A stretch of 25,570 bases of DNA, from contig DASPKS010000011.1 of assembly GCA_035628035.1 (NCBI GenBank), forward strand, positions 1 through 25,570. The letters run 5' to 3'. The first letter of the stretch is position 1, and each line of letters begins with the position of its first letter. This DNA comes from DASPKS01 sp035628035. Lineage in GTDB: Bacteria; Bacteroidota; Rhodothermia; Rhodothermales; Rubricoccaceae. The notes beneath the pieces were generated by a model that was not told the DNA's origin, did not search any database, and saw nothing but the letters and a program-made list of their open reading frames with translations. The position numbers were made by a program, and so were the translations under genes. Positions 1 to 10,269 of this stretch are shown here, one piece after another.

Positions 1-1
1 C

Positions 2-217
2 GTCGGCGAGGGCGACGAGGCCGTCGAGGTGCTGAACTACGAGCAGGTCCGGATCTGCCGGCCGGCCGTCGCGCGGGGGCGCCGCGAGGGGCTCGCGCTG
101 GCCGACTTCCTCCGCGACCCGCTCACGCGGAAGTACGGCCCCGCGTGGTACGCCGCGTTCCGCGCCGCGGTGGCCGAACGGACCGCCATAAAGGAAGCCG
201 CCGAACCGACCTCTTGA
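2..217 (+). CDS. C-terminal end of an unrecognised protein (5' truncated by window edge)
   Basis: An open frame enters from the left edge and ends with TGA at 215-217, giving the last 71 residues of a protein. The visible part is rich in Arg and Ala with aromatic residues (for example the stretch ADFLRDPLTRKYGPAWY) and looks like a folded, soluble alpha-helical C-terminus. There is no membrane segment. I do not recognise the family. It lies 50 bp upstream of rpoN on the same strand and could be co-transcribed with it. A GTG at 29 is in frame, but the frame is open upstream of it, so the gene most likely begins outside the window. Confidence 0.6.
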   Translation, partial: VGEGDEAVEVLNYEQVRICRPAVARGRREGLALADFLRDPLTRKYGPAWYAAFRAAVAERTAIKEAAEPTS

Positions 218-267
218 TTGCGGCGTTTGCCGCGCCGATACTCCGCCTGCCGCGCCGCCTCCCGGCC

Positions 268-1803
268 ATGCTCAACCTCTCCCAGAAACAGTCCCTCCAG
301 CAGAAGCTCTCGCCGCAGCAGATCCAGTACATCAAGCTGCTGCAGCTGCCGACGCTCGCGCTGGAGCAGCGGATCAAGGCGGAGCTGGAGGCGAACCCCC
401 TCCTCGAAGAGGGGGAGGAGGACGCCGACGAGATCGTCGCCCCGGACGAGGCGCAGACCGACAACACCGACGCCCCCGTCGCCGAGACCGAGGACGCCGC
501 CACGCCCGACCGCCCCGACGCAGACCACCGCGAGCCGGAAGGGAAGAGCGAGGATGAGTTCGACTGGGACGAGTTCCTCAACAGCGCCGACGACCTCTAC
601 GGCTACAAGGCACAGGTAGACCGCTCCGCCGAGGAGGACGAGCCGCGCGAGCTCCCCATGCCGCAGGCGGTCTCCCTCGCCGAGAGCCTCCGCGACCAGA
701 TCGGCCTCCTCGACCTCGACGAGCACGAGGAGCTCGTCGCCGAGCAGATCGTCGGCTCCATCGACGAGGACGGGTACCTCCGCCGCCCCCTCGCCTCCAT
801 CGTCGACGACGTCATCTTCAACTATGGGCTGATGCTGACGGAGGCCGACGTCGAGCGGATCCTGAAACGGATCCAGCGGCTCGACCCCGTCGGCATCGGG
901 TGCCGCGACCTCCAGGAGTGCCTCCTCGTCCAGCTCGAGGCACTCCCCGAGGGCACGCCCGGCCGCGACAACGCGCTGCGGATGCTTCGGGAGGCCTACA
1001 AGGCCTTCACCATGAAGCACTTCGACCAGATCATGCGGAAGCTCGACCTCTCGGAGGCCCAGCTCAAGGAGGCCTACGACCTCATCCGCACGCTGAACCC
1101 GAAGCCGGGCGAGGGCGAGTTCACCGCCCAGACGAACTACGTCGTGCCCGACTTCACCGTCGAGTTCGAGAACGACGAGTTCCGCATCGCGCTCAACGGG
1201 CGGAACGCGCCGGAGCTCCGCATCAACCGGCACTACCGGAACATGTGGAACCAGCTCTCGGCCGACCAGCGGAAGAAGCGCTCCGCGAACGGGCAGGCGG
1301 AGGAGACCAAGCAGTTCCTGAAGAGCCGGATGGAGAGCGCGCGGTGGTTCATCAACTCGATCAACCAGCGCCGGCAGACCATGCTCAAGGTGATGTCGGC
1401 CATCGTCGAGCTCCAGGAGGAGTTCTTCAAGCACGGCGAGGGCCACCTCCGCCCGATGATCCTCAAGGACGTGGCGGAGAAGATCGGGATGGACATCTCG
1501 ACGATCTCCCGCGTCGTCAACGGGAAGTACGTCCAGACCGAGTTCGGCGTCTACGAGCTGAAGTACTTCTTCTCGGAGGGGCTCGCCACCGAGAGCGGTG
1601 AGGAGGTCTCGAACAAGGAGGTGAAGGCCCTCATCGAGCGGATGATCGCGGCCGAGGACAAGGCGCACCCCCTCTCCGACCAGAAGATCGCCGACATGCT
1701 CGCCGAGAAGGGGTTCAACATCGCCCGGCGGACGGTCACGAAGTACCGCGAGCAGTCGAACATCCCCGTGGCGCGCCTGCGCAAGCAGATCGTGCTCGCC
1801 TGA
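268..1803 (+). CDS. rpoN: RNA polymerase sigma-54 factor RpoN
   Basis: This is the 511-residue alternative sigma factor that directs RNA polymerase to -24/-12 promoters and needs AAA+ enhancer-binding activators. The start at ATG 268 gives the classic region I beginning (MLNLSQKQSLQQKLSPQQ), a Gln/Leu-rich segment followed by the helix ending in NPLLEE. An acidic, Asp/Glu-rich region II covers about residues 50-110. The core-binding domain follows, with the conserved LDPVGIGCRDLQECL. Then come the helix-turn-helix region (ILKDVAEKIGMDISTISRVV) and the RpoN box at residues 486-495 (ARRTVTKYRE), which reads the -24 element. All domains are intact and the length is normal. The frame is open further upstream (from 145), but those residues do not resemble the family. 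No activator gene is visible nearby. Confidence 0.97.
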   Translation: MLNLSQKQSLQQKLSPQQIQYIKLLQLPTLALEQRIKAELEANPLLEEGEEDADEIVAPDEAQTDNTDAPVAETEDAATPDRPDADHREPEGKSEDEFDWDEFLNSADDLYGYKAQVDRSAEEDEPRELPMPQAVSLAESLRDQIGLLDLDEHEELVAEQIVGSIDEDGYLRRPLASIVDDVIFNYGLMLTEADVERILKRIQRLDPVGIGCRDLQECLLVQLEALPEGTPGRDNALRMLREAYKAFTMKHFDQIMRKLDLSEAQLKEAYDLIRTLNPKPGEGEFTAQTNYVVPDFTVEFENDEFRIALNGRNAPELRINRHYRNMWNQLSADQRKKRSANGQAEETKQFLKSRMESARWFINSINQRRQTMLKVMSAIVELQEEFFKHGEGHLRPMILKDVAEKIGMDISTISRVVNGKYVQTEFGVYELKYFFSEGLATESGEEVSNKEVKALIERMIAAEDKAHPLSDQKIADMLAEKGFNIARRTVTKYREQSNIPVARLRKQIVLA

Positions 1804-1946
1804 GCACGCCGGGGCCGGTTTCGTAAATGGGGCGGGACTGTTTCGCCCGCCGATGGGGTCTAAGGGGCCTCGCGTGGAGGCCCGGTGAAGGTGGCACGGT
1901 GGTTGTGAGAGGGCTCGGCGTACCCCCCACCCCCTCTCGCACGCCG
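1804..1946 (+). other. rpoN-downstream spacer with a hairpin
   Basis: This 143-bp spacer carries a perfect 7-bp stem (GGGCCTC at 1865-1871 with GAGGCCC at 1877-1883) with a 5-base loop. There is no T-run after it, so it is not a textbook intrinsic terminator. It could be a stability element or a weak attenuator between rpoN and the next small ORF. Confidence 0.35.
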
Positions 1947-2192
1947 ATGACCCCCGCCCTCGCTACGCGCACCCCCGCCCTCGCCGTCCTCTTCGCCCGC
2001 TACCTCGCCGGCCAGGTCGCCGAGACCCAGCTCAACGCCGTCGCCGACCTCCTCGAAGAAGCCGACGCCGACGCGGAGGAGCGCGCCGCCTTCACCCGGT
2101 TCTACCTCGACGCCCTCGCCGCCGGCGAAGGGGACCAGGCTCTCCCGAAGGCCGACGAGCTGGCCGACCTCCTCGCCATCGCGCGCGCCTAG
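1947..2192 (+). CDS. Small acidic hypothetical protein (81 aa)
   Basis: The ATG at 1947 opens an 81-residue frame ending in TAG, which is closed by a strong terminator at 2265-2294. The protein is predicted to be helical and acidic, with Leu/Ala heptad-like spacing (for example LLEEADADAEERAAF) and no signal peptide or membrane segment. It looks like a small helical-bundle or adaptor-type protein. I recognise no family. It follows rpoN on the same strand after a 143-bp spacer, so it may be read through from rpoN or have its own promoter. The longer frame from 1827 runs through spacer-like sequence with a hairpin, so the internal ATG is preferred. Confidence 0.55.
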   Translation: MTPALATRTPALAVLFARYLAGQVAETQLNAVADLLEEADADAEERAAFTRFYLDALAAGEGDQALPKADELADLLAIARA

Positions 2193-2208
2193 TCTTTTGT
2201 TAAGGGGG

Positions 2209-2241
2209 GCGCACCGCGCAGGTCCTGCGCGTCCGGTGCGC
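2209..2241 (+). other. Nested inverted repeat upstream of the terminator
   Basis: GCGCACC (2209-2215) pairs with GGTGCGC (2235-2241). Inside this, GCGCAGG (2216-2222) pairs with CCTGCGC (2224-2230). The two stems form one long, slightly bulged hairpin 24 bases before the terminator hairpin. It may be a 3'-UTR stability element or part of a small RNA ending at the terminator. Confidence 0.4.
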
Positions 2242-2264
2242 ATCGGTACCAGGACTCCTCCGAG

Positions 2265-2294
2265 GGGCGCCCCGTAAGGCGCCCTTTCGCTTTT
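2265..2294 (+). terminator. Rho-independent terminator
   Basis: A perfect 7-bp GC stem (GGGCGCC 2265-2271, GGCGCCC 2278-2284) with loop CCGTAA is followed by TTTCGCTTTT. It ends the plus-strand unit of rpoN and the small ORF just before the convergent methyltransferase gene. Confidence 0.8.
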
Positions 2295-2307
2295 GGGCCC
2301 TGCCCGG

Positions 2308-2898
2308 CTAGGGCGTGCACACGAAGAGCTGCGCCGGCGGCACGTTGCGCGGCTCGAACCCCCGCCCCACCGACGCGAACGCGGCCCGCAGCGACGAGAG
2401 TACTTGCGGCGAGAACTGGTAGACGACGAACCGCCCGTCGGGGCGGAGCACGCGGCGCGTGGCCTCCACGATGGCCGTGCGCACGTCGGCCGGGAGCGTG
2501 CTGAAGGGGATGCCCGAGATCACGGCGTCGGCTTGCTCCAGCCCGCGCTCGCCGAGGACGCGCTCCACGTCGGCCGCCGACCCGTGGACGACGTGGAGCC
2601 GGGCATCCTTGAACGTCGTCCGCAGGTAGTCCACGAACTCGGGGTTCGTCTCGAGCACGACGAGCCGGGCGTCGGGGTGCATCCGCGCGAGGAGGGCCTG
2701 CGTGATGGTGCCCACGCCCGGCCCGTACTCCACGACCACCCGCGCCTTCGCCCAGTCCACCTCGCGCACGATCCGCCGGATGAGGAACCGCGAGCTCGGG
2801 ATGATCGAGCCGAGCATCTTGGGGTGCTGGAAGAAGTTCTTGGCGAAGAGGGCCAGCTGCTCGCGGGTGGTAGGGGCCGTGGAGGTGGCGGCGGGCAT
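2308..2898 (-). CDS. SAM-dependent methyltransferase, PmtA-like (phospholipid N-methyltransferase family)
   Basis: This 196-residue class I methyltransferase has SAM-binding motif I at residues 57-63 (EYGPGVG), an acidic residue at the end of strand 2 (VVLETNPEF) and an SGIPF motif in the place of motif IV. The N-terminal block FFQHPKMLGSIIPSSRFL is typical of the bacterial PmtA and related 'rRNA adenine dimethylase-like' group, whose members can methylate phosphatidylethanolamine headgroups. Substrate specificity cannot be read from the sequence, and many relatives in this group are uncharacterised. The start at ATG 2898 leaves a short polar leader before the conserved block. The gene diverges from the DinB-family gene at 3012 and converges on the terminator at 2265-2294. 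Confidence 0.85.
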   Translation of the reverse strand: MPAATSTAPTTREQLALFAKNFFQHPKMLGSIIPSSRFLIRRIVREVDWAKARVVVEYGPGVGTITQALLARMHPDARLVVLETNPEFVDYLRTTFKDARLHVVHGSAADVERVLGERGLEQADAVISGIPFSTLPADVRTAIVEATRRVLRPDGRFVVYQFSPQVLSSLRAAFASVGRGFEPRNVPPAQLFVCTP

Positions 2899-2958
2899 GG
2901 CAGACGCGGGGTGAGGGCACGGACCTGAGCCCCTCTCAACTCCCCGGCTTCGTTTCGG

Positions 2959-2987
2959 TTGCCAGGGGCCATTCCTGAGTATGCTCC
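2959..2987 (+). promoter_or_regulatory. Candidate Bacteroidota-type promoter (TTG-N18-TATGCTCC)
   Basis: TTG at 2959-2961 and TATGCTCC at 2980-2987 are 18 bases apart, close to the -33 TTTG / -7 TAnnTTTG pattern, and lie 24 bases before the DinB-family start. The match is partial. Confidence 0.3.
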
Positions 2988-3011
2988 CGCCGTCGCCTGC
3001 CCCTGCCCGCG

Positions 3012-3488
3012 ATGGCTGCCTCCCCCCTCCGCGCCCACCTCGACGCCCTCTTCGCCTACGACGCGTGGGCCAACGCCCGCGTCGCCGACGCCCTCCGCGC
3101 CGGGCCGCCGCTCCCCCGCGCCCTCCGCCTCTTCGCGCACATCACGAAAGGATCGGAGGCGTGGCTCGGCCGCGTCCGCGAACAAGACACCGTGAAGGAC
3201 GTCTGGCCCGATACACCCGAGGCGATCGACGTCGAGGTGAGCGCGGCCCGCGCCGAGGCCAACGCCCGCGCCTGGCGCGCCCTCCTCCGCGACGCCGACG
3301 ACCTCGACCGCCTCATCCCCCACCACAACTTCGCGGGGCAGTACTTCGAGGTGCCCCTCGCGCGGATCGCCACGCACGTCGCCAACCACGGCACGTACCA
3401 CCGCGGCCAGATCGCCCTCCTCCTCCGCGACGCTGGGGCCGAGCCACCCGTCACCGACTTCAGCGCCTACGCCCGCGCGCACCCCTGA
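3012..3488 (+). CDS. DinB/YfiT-family putative metal-dependent protein
   Basis: This 158-residue protein has the DinB four-helix-bundle layout. The N-terminal helix contains FAYDAWANARV, the usual 'YNxWAN' signature of the family. The three metal-ligand histidines appear as H43 (LFAHITKGSE), H126 and H130 (within HVANHGTYHRGQ). Members include bacillithiol or mycothiol S-transferases and damage-induced proteins, but most are uncharacterised, so a thiol-transferase role is only a possibility. ATG 3012 is the only sensible start. The gene is 6 bp upstream of the acetyltransferase start, so the two form an operon, and both may act in detoxification. Confidence 0.85.
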   Translation: MAASPLRAHLDALFAYDAWANARVADALRAGPPLPRALRLFAHITKGSEAWLGRVREQDTVKDVWPDTPEAIDVEVSAARAEANARAWRALLRDADDLDRLIPHHNFAGQYFEVPLARIATHVANHGTYHRGQIALLLRDAGAEPPVTDFSAYARAHP

Positions 3489-3494
3489 GGCCCG

Positions 3495-4088
3495 ATGCCG
3501 ACGCTCCGCCTCGCCACCCCCGCCGACGCTGCCGGCTGCCTCGCCCTCTACGCGCCCGTCGTCCGCGACACCGCGATCTCGTTCGAAGGAGAGCCACCGA
3601 CGGAAAGCGAGTTCGCCAACCGCATCGCCGCCACGCTGGAGAAGCGGCCGTGGCTCGTGTGCACCCATGGGGAGGAGGTGCTCGGGTACGCCTACGCTGC
3701 CGGCCACCGCGAGCGTGCGGCCTACGGGTGGTGCGTCGAGGTGTCGGTCTACGTGGCCCCGGAGGCGCAGCGGCGCGGCGTGGCCCGCGCGCTCTACACC
3801 GCCCTCTTCGCCGTGCTCCGCGCGCAGGGCTACGCCAACGCCTACGCCGGCATCGCGCTGCCCAATGAGGCGAGCCTCACGCTCCACCGCGCGCTGGGGT
3901 TCGAGGAGGTAGGCGTGTACCGCCGCGCGGGGTACAAGCTCGGCCGCTGGCACGACGTCTGGTGGGGCGCGCTCGACCTGCTGCCCGACCGCACGGGCGA
4001 GCCCGCGCCGCCGCGCCTCCTGCCGGCGCTCGTCGGCGACGGCACGCTCGACGCCGCCCTGGCGGCCGGAGCCGCGCTGCTCCGCTAA
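3495..4088 (+). CDS. GNAT N-acetyltransferase, phosphinothricin acetyltransferase-like
   Basis: This 197-residue GNAT enzyme is of the PAT/MnaT type, acetylating amino groups of small amino-acid analogues such as phosphinothricin or methionine sulfone with acetyl-CoA. The acetyl-CoA-binding motif A is seen in VSVYVAPEAQRRGVARALY (Q/RxxGxA). The family-specific blocks ALPNEASLTLHRALGFEEVG and GRWHDVWWG are present near residues 118-160. The C-terminal 30 or so residues extend beyond the usual end of the fold as an Ala/Leu-rich tail. ATG 3495 follows the DinB stop by 6 bp, indicating translation from a shared mRNA. The true substrate is unknown. Confidence 0.88.
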   Translation: MPTLRLATPADAAGCLALYAPVVRDTAISFEGEPPTESEFANRIAATLEKRPWLVCTHGEEVLGYAYAAGHRERAAYGWCVEVSVYVAPEAQRRGVARALYTALFAVLRAQGYANAYAGIALPNEASLTLHRALGFEEVGVYRRAGYKLGRWHDVWWGALDLLPDRTGEPAPPRLLPALVGDGTLDAALAAGAALLR

Positions 4089-4097
4089 CAGCACGGC

Positions 4098-4137
4098 AGT
4101 TACAATCCCGGAAGCACCGGTGTCTGTAGGGCTCCGC
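4098..4137 (+). promoter_or_regulatory. ECF-type promoter-like block, copy 1 (TTACAA-N17-TCTGTA)
   Basis: AGTTACAA (4098-4105), 13 unrelated bases, then GGTGTCTGTAGGGCTCCGC (4119-4137). The same two blocks with identical spacing recur at 5659-5698. TTACAA to TCTGTA is 17 bases. The resemblance is to GTnACAA/-10 TCT-type promoters of extracytoplasmic-function sigma factors. It sits 32 bases before the start at 4170. Confidence 0.6.
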
Positions 4138-4169
4138 TGCCCTTCGCTGCTCCCTCGACCGCTACGCCG

Positions 4170-4592
4170 ATGCCCGTCCTCGAATCCGGCTCCGTCCGGC
4201 AAGCCTGGGTGAAGGCCCAGGGCGGCCCCGTCACGCTCCGCCTGACGGCCACGAACCTCCTCGCCGTTGGCGCGCGGGGGCGGCTCTACACCCCAAAGGC
4301 ACAGGGCCAGACGCCCATCGGCCCCTCCATCACCCTGGGGTCCGATGGTGCCCCGGTGACCCTCGAACCCGCCGCCGCCGAGCTCGACACGCTGGAGCTC
4401 CACATCCGCTTCCGCGCCTGCGCGATGCACGAGCACCTCGACGAGGGGGAGGTCGAGCTCCACGTGATGCAGGACAACCAGTACTGCCCGCTCTCCCGGC
4501 CGACGCGCTGGGAGCGAAAGGTGCCGTTCTGCCAATCCAACAAGGCCTATACCTGGCCGCTCATCCTCGCCTTCCACGCCGTCGCCCCGTGA
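4170..4592 (+). CDS. Hypothetical cytoplasmic protein (140 aa)
   Basis: ATG 4170 opens a 140-residue frame that ends in TGA at 4590-4592. No signal peptide or membrane helix is seen. Alternating hydrophobic residues suggest a mostly beta fold. The stretch LELHIRFRACAMHEHLDEGEVELHVMQDNQYCP carries His and Cys residues that could bind metal or form disulfides, but I recognise no family. It is preceded by the repeated promoter-like block and followed after 5 bp by a secreted protein gene, so the two are probably co-transcribed and may share an envelope-related role. This functional link is inference from position only. Confidence 0.65.
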   Translation: MPVLESGSVRQAWVKAQGGPVTLRLTATNLLAVGARGRLYTPKAQGQTPIGPSITLGSDGAPVTLEPAAAELDTLELHIRFRACAMHEHLDEGEVELHVMQDNQYCPLSRPTRWERKVPFCQSNKAYTWPLILAFHAVAP

Positions 4593-4597
4593 GCTCC

Positions 4598-5614
4598 ATG
4601 CCCCTTCGCCTGCTGCGGCGCCTCCTCCTCGCACTCTCCCTCGGGCTGCTCCCCGTCGCCCACGCGCAGGACGAACCCCTCAACGCGTACGACTTCATCC
4701 TCGACTACGCCGTCCCGGAGTCACCCGCGTTCGCCGCGCTCGGCGTCACGCCTTCCGGGGTGCTCTCGGGCAGCGCCGCCAAGCCGCTCGCCGTCCACTT
4801 CCTCGACCAGTTCCTGACCCGCGGCGCACTCAGGCCCGACCTCGCCCTCGACGTCGTGCCGTACGTGCTCGCGGGCGGCGGCTTCCAGTCGCTCGACGCC
4901 TACACGGGCAACCGCTTCCGGCAGCTTGCGGCCAACACGCAGTTCTCACTCGGGACCGCCTCGGTGGAGGGCGACACGGCGTCGGTCCGGCTGGGCTGGG
5001 GTATCCGCGTCTCCCTGCTCGACGCGCGCGACCCCCTCCGCAGCCGGCGGTGGGGCCCGGAGCTGCAGCGCCGGCTCATCGCCGCCCTCACCCCACCGGA
5101 CGACGGACCCATCGGCGAGGACGAGGGAGAAGGCGTCGTGGAGGTGCCGGGGCTTTCGGCGATCTACGACGAGGTCATCGAGGAGATGCGGCAGGAGGCC
5201 GGTGCGGCCCTCGCCGCTGGGTTCGGGCAGGCCGTCCTCGTGCGCGGGTCCGTGGCCTCGCTCGACAGCATGGAGGTCCTCAGCAACACCGCGTGGGTGG
5301 CCGGGCAGTGGTACACGGGGCTCGGCTTCGACTTCCTCGGGATGCTCCAGGGGCGCACCGGCCCGGCGTTCGACGACGAGATCCGGATCGGCGTGGGGGT
5401 CGAGGGCGGGACGGCAACGACGGAGGTGGCCGGGGAGGTCGTCTACACCACCGCCGCTGCCCGCTTCGACTACGGGCTCCACGCGACACTCGGGCTCCTC
5501 CGCAACGTGAAGCTCGTCACCGCCATCGGGACCATGAGCGAGCACCTTGTGAGCGATGGGCCTCCGCGGCTCCACGTCTCCGCGAAGGTGCTCTACAACC
5601 TCTCCGAGTACTGA
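4598..5614 (+). CDS. Secreted/outer-membrane hypothetical protein with signal peptide
   Basis: From ATG 4598 the protein has 338 residues and begins with a typical Sec signal peptide: an Arg-rich n-region (MPLRLLRRLL), a Leu core and AHA-Q as the likely cleavage site near residue 23. The mature part contains many alternating-hydrophobic stretches (for example GTASVEGDTASVRLGWGIRVSLL and the C-terminal LHVSAKVLYNLSEY). The chain ends in an aromatic residue, as outer-membrane beta-barrels often do. An acidic loop (DGPIGEDEGEGVVEV) lies mid-protein. A GTG at 4589 overlapping the upstream stop is an alternative start, but ATG 4598 gives the cleaner signal peptide. I recognise no named family; a small beta-barrel is the likeliest structure. 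Confidence 0.7.
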   Translation: MPLRLLRRLLLALSLGLLPVAHAQDEPLNAYDFILDYAVPESPAFAALGVTPSGVLSGSAAKPLAVHFLDQFLTRGALRPDLALDVVPYVLAGGGFQSLDAYTGNRFRQLAANTQFSLGTASVEGDTASVRLGWGIRVSLLDARDPLRSRRWGPELQRRLIAALTPPDDGPIGEDEGEGVVEVPGLSAIYDEVIEEMRQEAGAALAAGFGQAVLVRGSVASLDSMEVLSNTAWVAGQWYTGLGFDFLGMLQGRTGPAFDDEIRIGVGVEGGTATTEVAGEVVYTTAAARFDYGLHATLGLLRNVKLVTAIGTMSEHLVSDGPPRLHVSAKVLYNLSEY

Positions 5615-5658
5615 GCCGCCCTGCCCGTTGACATAGAGCGGGGGAAAAGCAGAGGGGG

Positions 5659-5698
5659 AGTTACAACGAGGGGCCGTGGGGTGTCTGTAGGGCTCCGC
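5659..5698 (+). promoter_or_regulatory. ECF-type promoter-like block, copy 2 (TTACAA-N17-TCTGTA)
   Basis: AGTTACAA (5659-5666), 13 bases, then GGTGTCTGTAGGGCTCCGC (5680-5698). It is identical to copy 1 at 4098-4137 in both conserved blocks and in spacing, while the 13 bases between differ. It lies 49 bases upstream of the lipoprotein start at 5748. Confidence 0.6.
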
Positions 5699-5747
5699 CG
5701 CCTCATCGAGGCGCGGTGTCCTGCTCCCCAACGTTCGGAGGTGCGCC

Positions 5748-6965
5748 ATGCCGCAGACCCGTCTTTCCCTCCTCTTTTCCCCTGCCGTGCTCGCCCTTGC
5801 GGCGCTCCTCATCGGGGGCTGCGGACACGCCGTCTACGGCACCGGCACCCTCGCCGGCCGCGATGGCCTCGGTAACCCGGCCGAGCCCGCCTTCCTGCGG
5901 ATCGACCGGACCGAGCAGACGCGCAATCCGAAGGTGGTCACCTCCGGCGGCCCCCTTCAGGACCTTACGGGGGTCGGCCTCCGCATGCGCCGCCTGAACA
6001 CCCCTCCGTTCCAGGAGACCTTCCACCTCGTCGCCCTCTCGCGCGCCGCCTCCCGCCCGGGCAGCGACGACCCCCAGCCCACCGTGGCCAGCGACGACCC
6101 CTCGTTCGTCCCGAACAACACCGGCGACCTCGTCTACCTCCGCGTGAACGCCGCCGCCCCGCGGGACACCTTCAGCACGTTCGGGCCCGCCTCCATCCGC
6201 CCCGCCGGGAGCGCCTGGATGGTGCGCGAGGACAGCGAGGACCGCTCGATCCCGTGGGCCATCGCGGCCGGCGGGGCCGCCCCCTGTTTTCCCATGGGCG
6301 GCGGCGACTGCTTCGACATGCAGACGCTCGCGCGGCTGTTCCTCACCAGCGCCGCCACCGCGACCGAGACCGCCGTCGCCGGGATCAATCCCCAGACCCC
6401 CATCGGCACCCTCCCGGTGATCAGTGTCACGGGGCACCGGCTCGCCTTCGTCCCCAACGTTGCCTTCACCGGGGTACCCCCACGCACGCAGGGGTTCATG
6501 TTCATCTACTCGGCCGATCTCAGCGTGCCCTTCGGGAACGCCACCGTCTTCGTCCCGCTCTCGCTGTTCTTCCTGCCCGACACCGACCCCTCCACCTACA
6601 CCACCGCCATCGACCCCCTCTCGACGCCGTTCCTCGCGGCGCCGTGGCAGAACCCCGCCCGCATCCGCGTGGAGGCCGAGGGGGTGCTCGGCCCCTTCGC
6701 CGGGATCATCCGCGACGCCGTCCGCAGCGGGATCACGTCGGCCACGCTGCCCGCGCCGGCCGGCATCCCCATCGAGACGCTCCTCGCCACCGCCGTGGCG
6801 GGCGTGATCGGCGCCGGCGGCGCCCCGCCTGACTTCGACGTCGCCCTCCTCCCCGAGACGCCCACCGACGAGGCCACCGTCCGCACCGACATCCTCACCA
6901 CGCCCACCGCCGCCGCCGTGCCGACCGACGTGCTTCCCGTCCGCCTCGTCTTCCTGGAGAACTAG
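5748..6965 (+). CDS. Putative lipoprotein, uncharacterised (405 aa)
   Basis: ATG 5748, 7 bases after a GGAGG ribosome-binding site, opens a 405-residue protein. It starts with a lipoprotein signal peptide whose lipobox is IGGC with Cys25 as the lipidated residue. The mature chain is Pro/Thr/Ala-rich and beta-like, with two further cysteines (APCFPMGGGDCFDM) that could form a disulfide. No enzymatic motif is recognised. It is a single-gene unit driven by the second copy of the promoter-like block, which suggests common control with the 4170/4598 pair. It is likely anchored in the outer or inner membrane and exposed to the periplasm or surface. Confidence 0.75.
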   Translation: MPQTRLSLLFSPAVLALAALLIGGCGHAVYGTGTLAGRDGLGNPAEPAFLRIDRTEQTRNPKVVTSGGPLQDLTGVGLRMRRLNTPPFQETFHLVALSRAASRPGSDDPQPTVASDDPSFVPNNTGDLVYLRVNAAAPRDTFSTFGPASIRPAGSAWMVREDSEDRSIPWAIAAGGAAPCFPMGGGDCFDMQTLARLFLTSAATATETAVAGINPQTPIGTLPVISVTGHRLAFVPNVAFTGVPPRTQGFMFIYSADLSVPFGNATVFVPLSLFFLPDTDPSTYTTAIDPLSTPFLAAPWQNPARIRVEAEGVLGPFAGIIRDAVRSGITSATLPAPAGIPIETLLATAVAGVIGAGGAPPDFDVALLPETPTDEATVRTDILTTPTAAAVPTDVLPVRLVFLEN

Positions 6966-7021
6966 CCCGGGCCTTAAGCCTCAAGTGGGCAGGTGGCACA
7001 GGACTCACTGGCAGAAACGGC

Positions 7022-7029
7022 TATCTTGG
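7022..7029 (+). promoter_or_regulatory. Candidate -7 element TATCTTGG
   Basis: TATCTTGG differs from the Bacteroidota -7 consensus TAnnTTTG at one base and lies 35 bases before the proposed TTG start at 7065. No convincing -33 element is seen. Confidence 0.35.
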
Positions 7030-7064
7030 GGCTATCCCCGTCCCGCCACCCACAGAGGCCCCCT

Positions 7065-7286
7065 TTGGCTAAGCCGAACTACTCCTTCCAGAAGCGCCAG
7101 CGCGACATCGCCAAGAAGAAGAAGCAGGAGGAGAAGCGCCAGCGCAAGCTCAACCGGTCCCAGGGCCTCCCCGACGAGGGCCCCGAAGGCGACGTCGAAC
7201 GGGGCACCGCCGCGTCGGGCATCCCCGACACCGGCGACGCCGCCGACCTCGGCCCGTCCCCTGACGAGAAGCTGCCGACCGACTAG
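7065..7286 (+). CDS. Small lysine-rich protein (73 aa)
   Basis: The proposed start is TTG at 7065, giving a 73-residue protein beginning LAKPNYSFQKRQRDIAKKKK. This start is preferred because the block KPNYSFxKRQRxxAKKKKQEEKxxRK is how many small conserved bacterial basic proteins begin. An AGAGG ribosome-binding site (7054-7058) lies 6 bases upstream, and a -7-like element lies at 7022. The N-terminal half is a very basic helix that could bind nucleic acid, and the C-terminal half is acidic and disordered (Gly/Asp/Pro). Its function is unknown. A longer GTG-started frame from 6993 reads through the promoter-like region and is less likely. Confidence 0.65.
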   Translation: MAKPNYSFQKRQRDIAKKKKQEEKRQRKLNRSQGLPDEGPEGDVERGTAASGIPDTGDAADLGPSPDEKLPTD

Positions 7287-7302
7287 CGAGCGGCGCTAGC
7301 CC

Positions 7303-10155
<2,853 letters not shown>

Positions 10156-10269
10156 CGGACGGGGCGGGGGCGGGGCGGTCAGCAACGACCGAGAAGGGGC
10201 GGCGTTTCCGGCCACCACGGACTCCTCCTAACCTCCTTCCGAGAGGAGGCGGGGCGGCGAAATGAACGA

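Noticed and set aside
37..1668. 543-residue open frame antisense to rpoN
   Set aside because: It is a low-complexity Leu/Val/Arg/Glu-rich shadow of rpoN caused by high GC; rpoN has all family motifs.
2204..2290. 4.5S (SRP) RNA
   Set aside because: The GGAA-tetraloop region and the conserved symmetric internal loops are missing; only GC-rich stems are present.
2520..4634. 704-residue minus-strand open frame over DinB, acetyltransferase and the 4170 gene
   Set aside because: No domain is recognisable; it overlaps three supported genes on the opposite strand and one on its own strand.
10232..10249. Hairpin CCTCCT/AGGAGG between rnc and gcvP as a terminator
   Set aside because: The stem is only 6 bp and no T-run follows on the minus strand.
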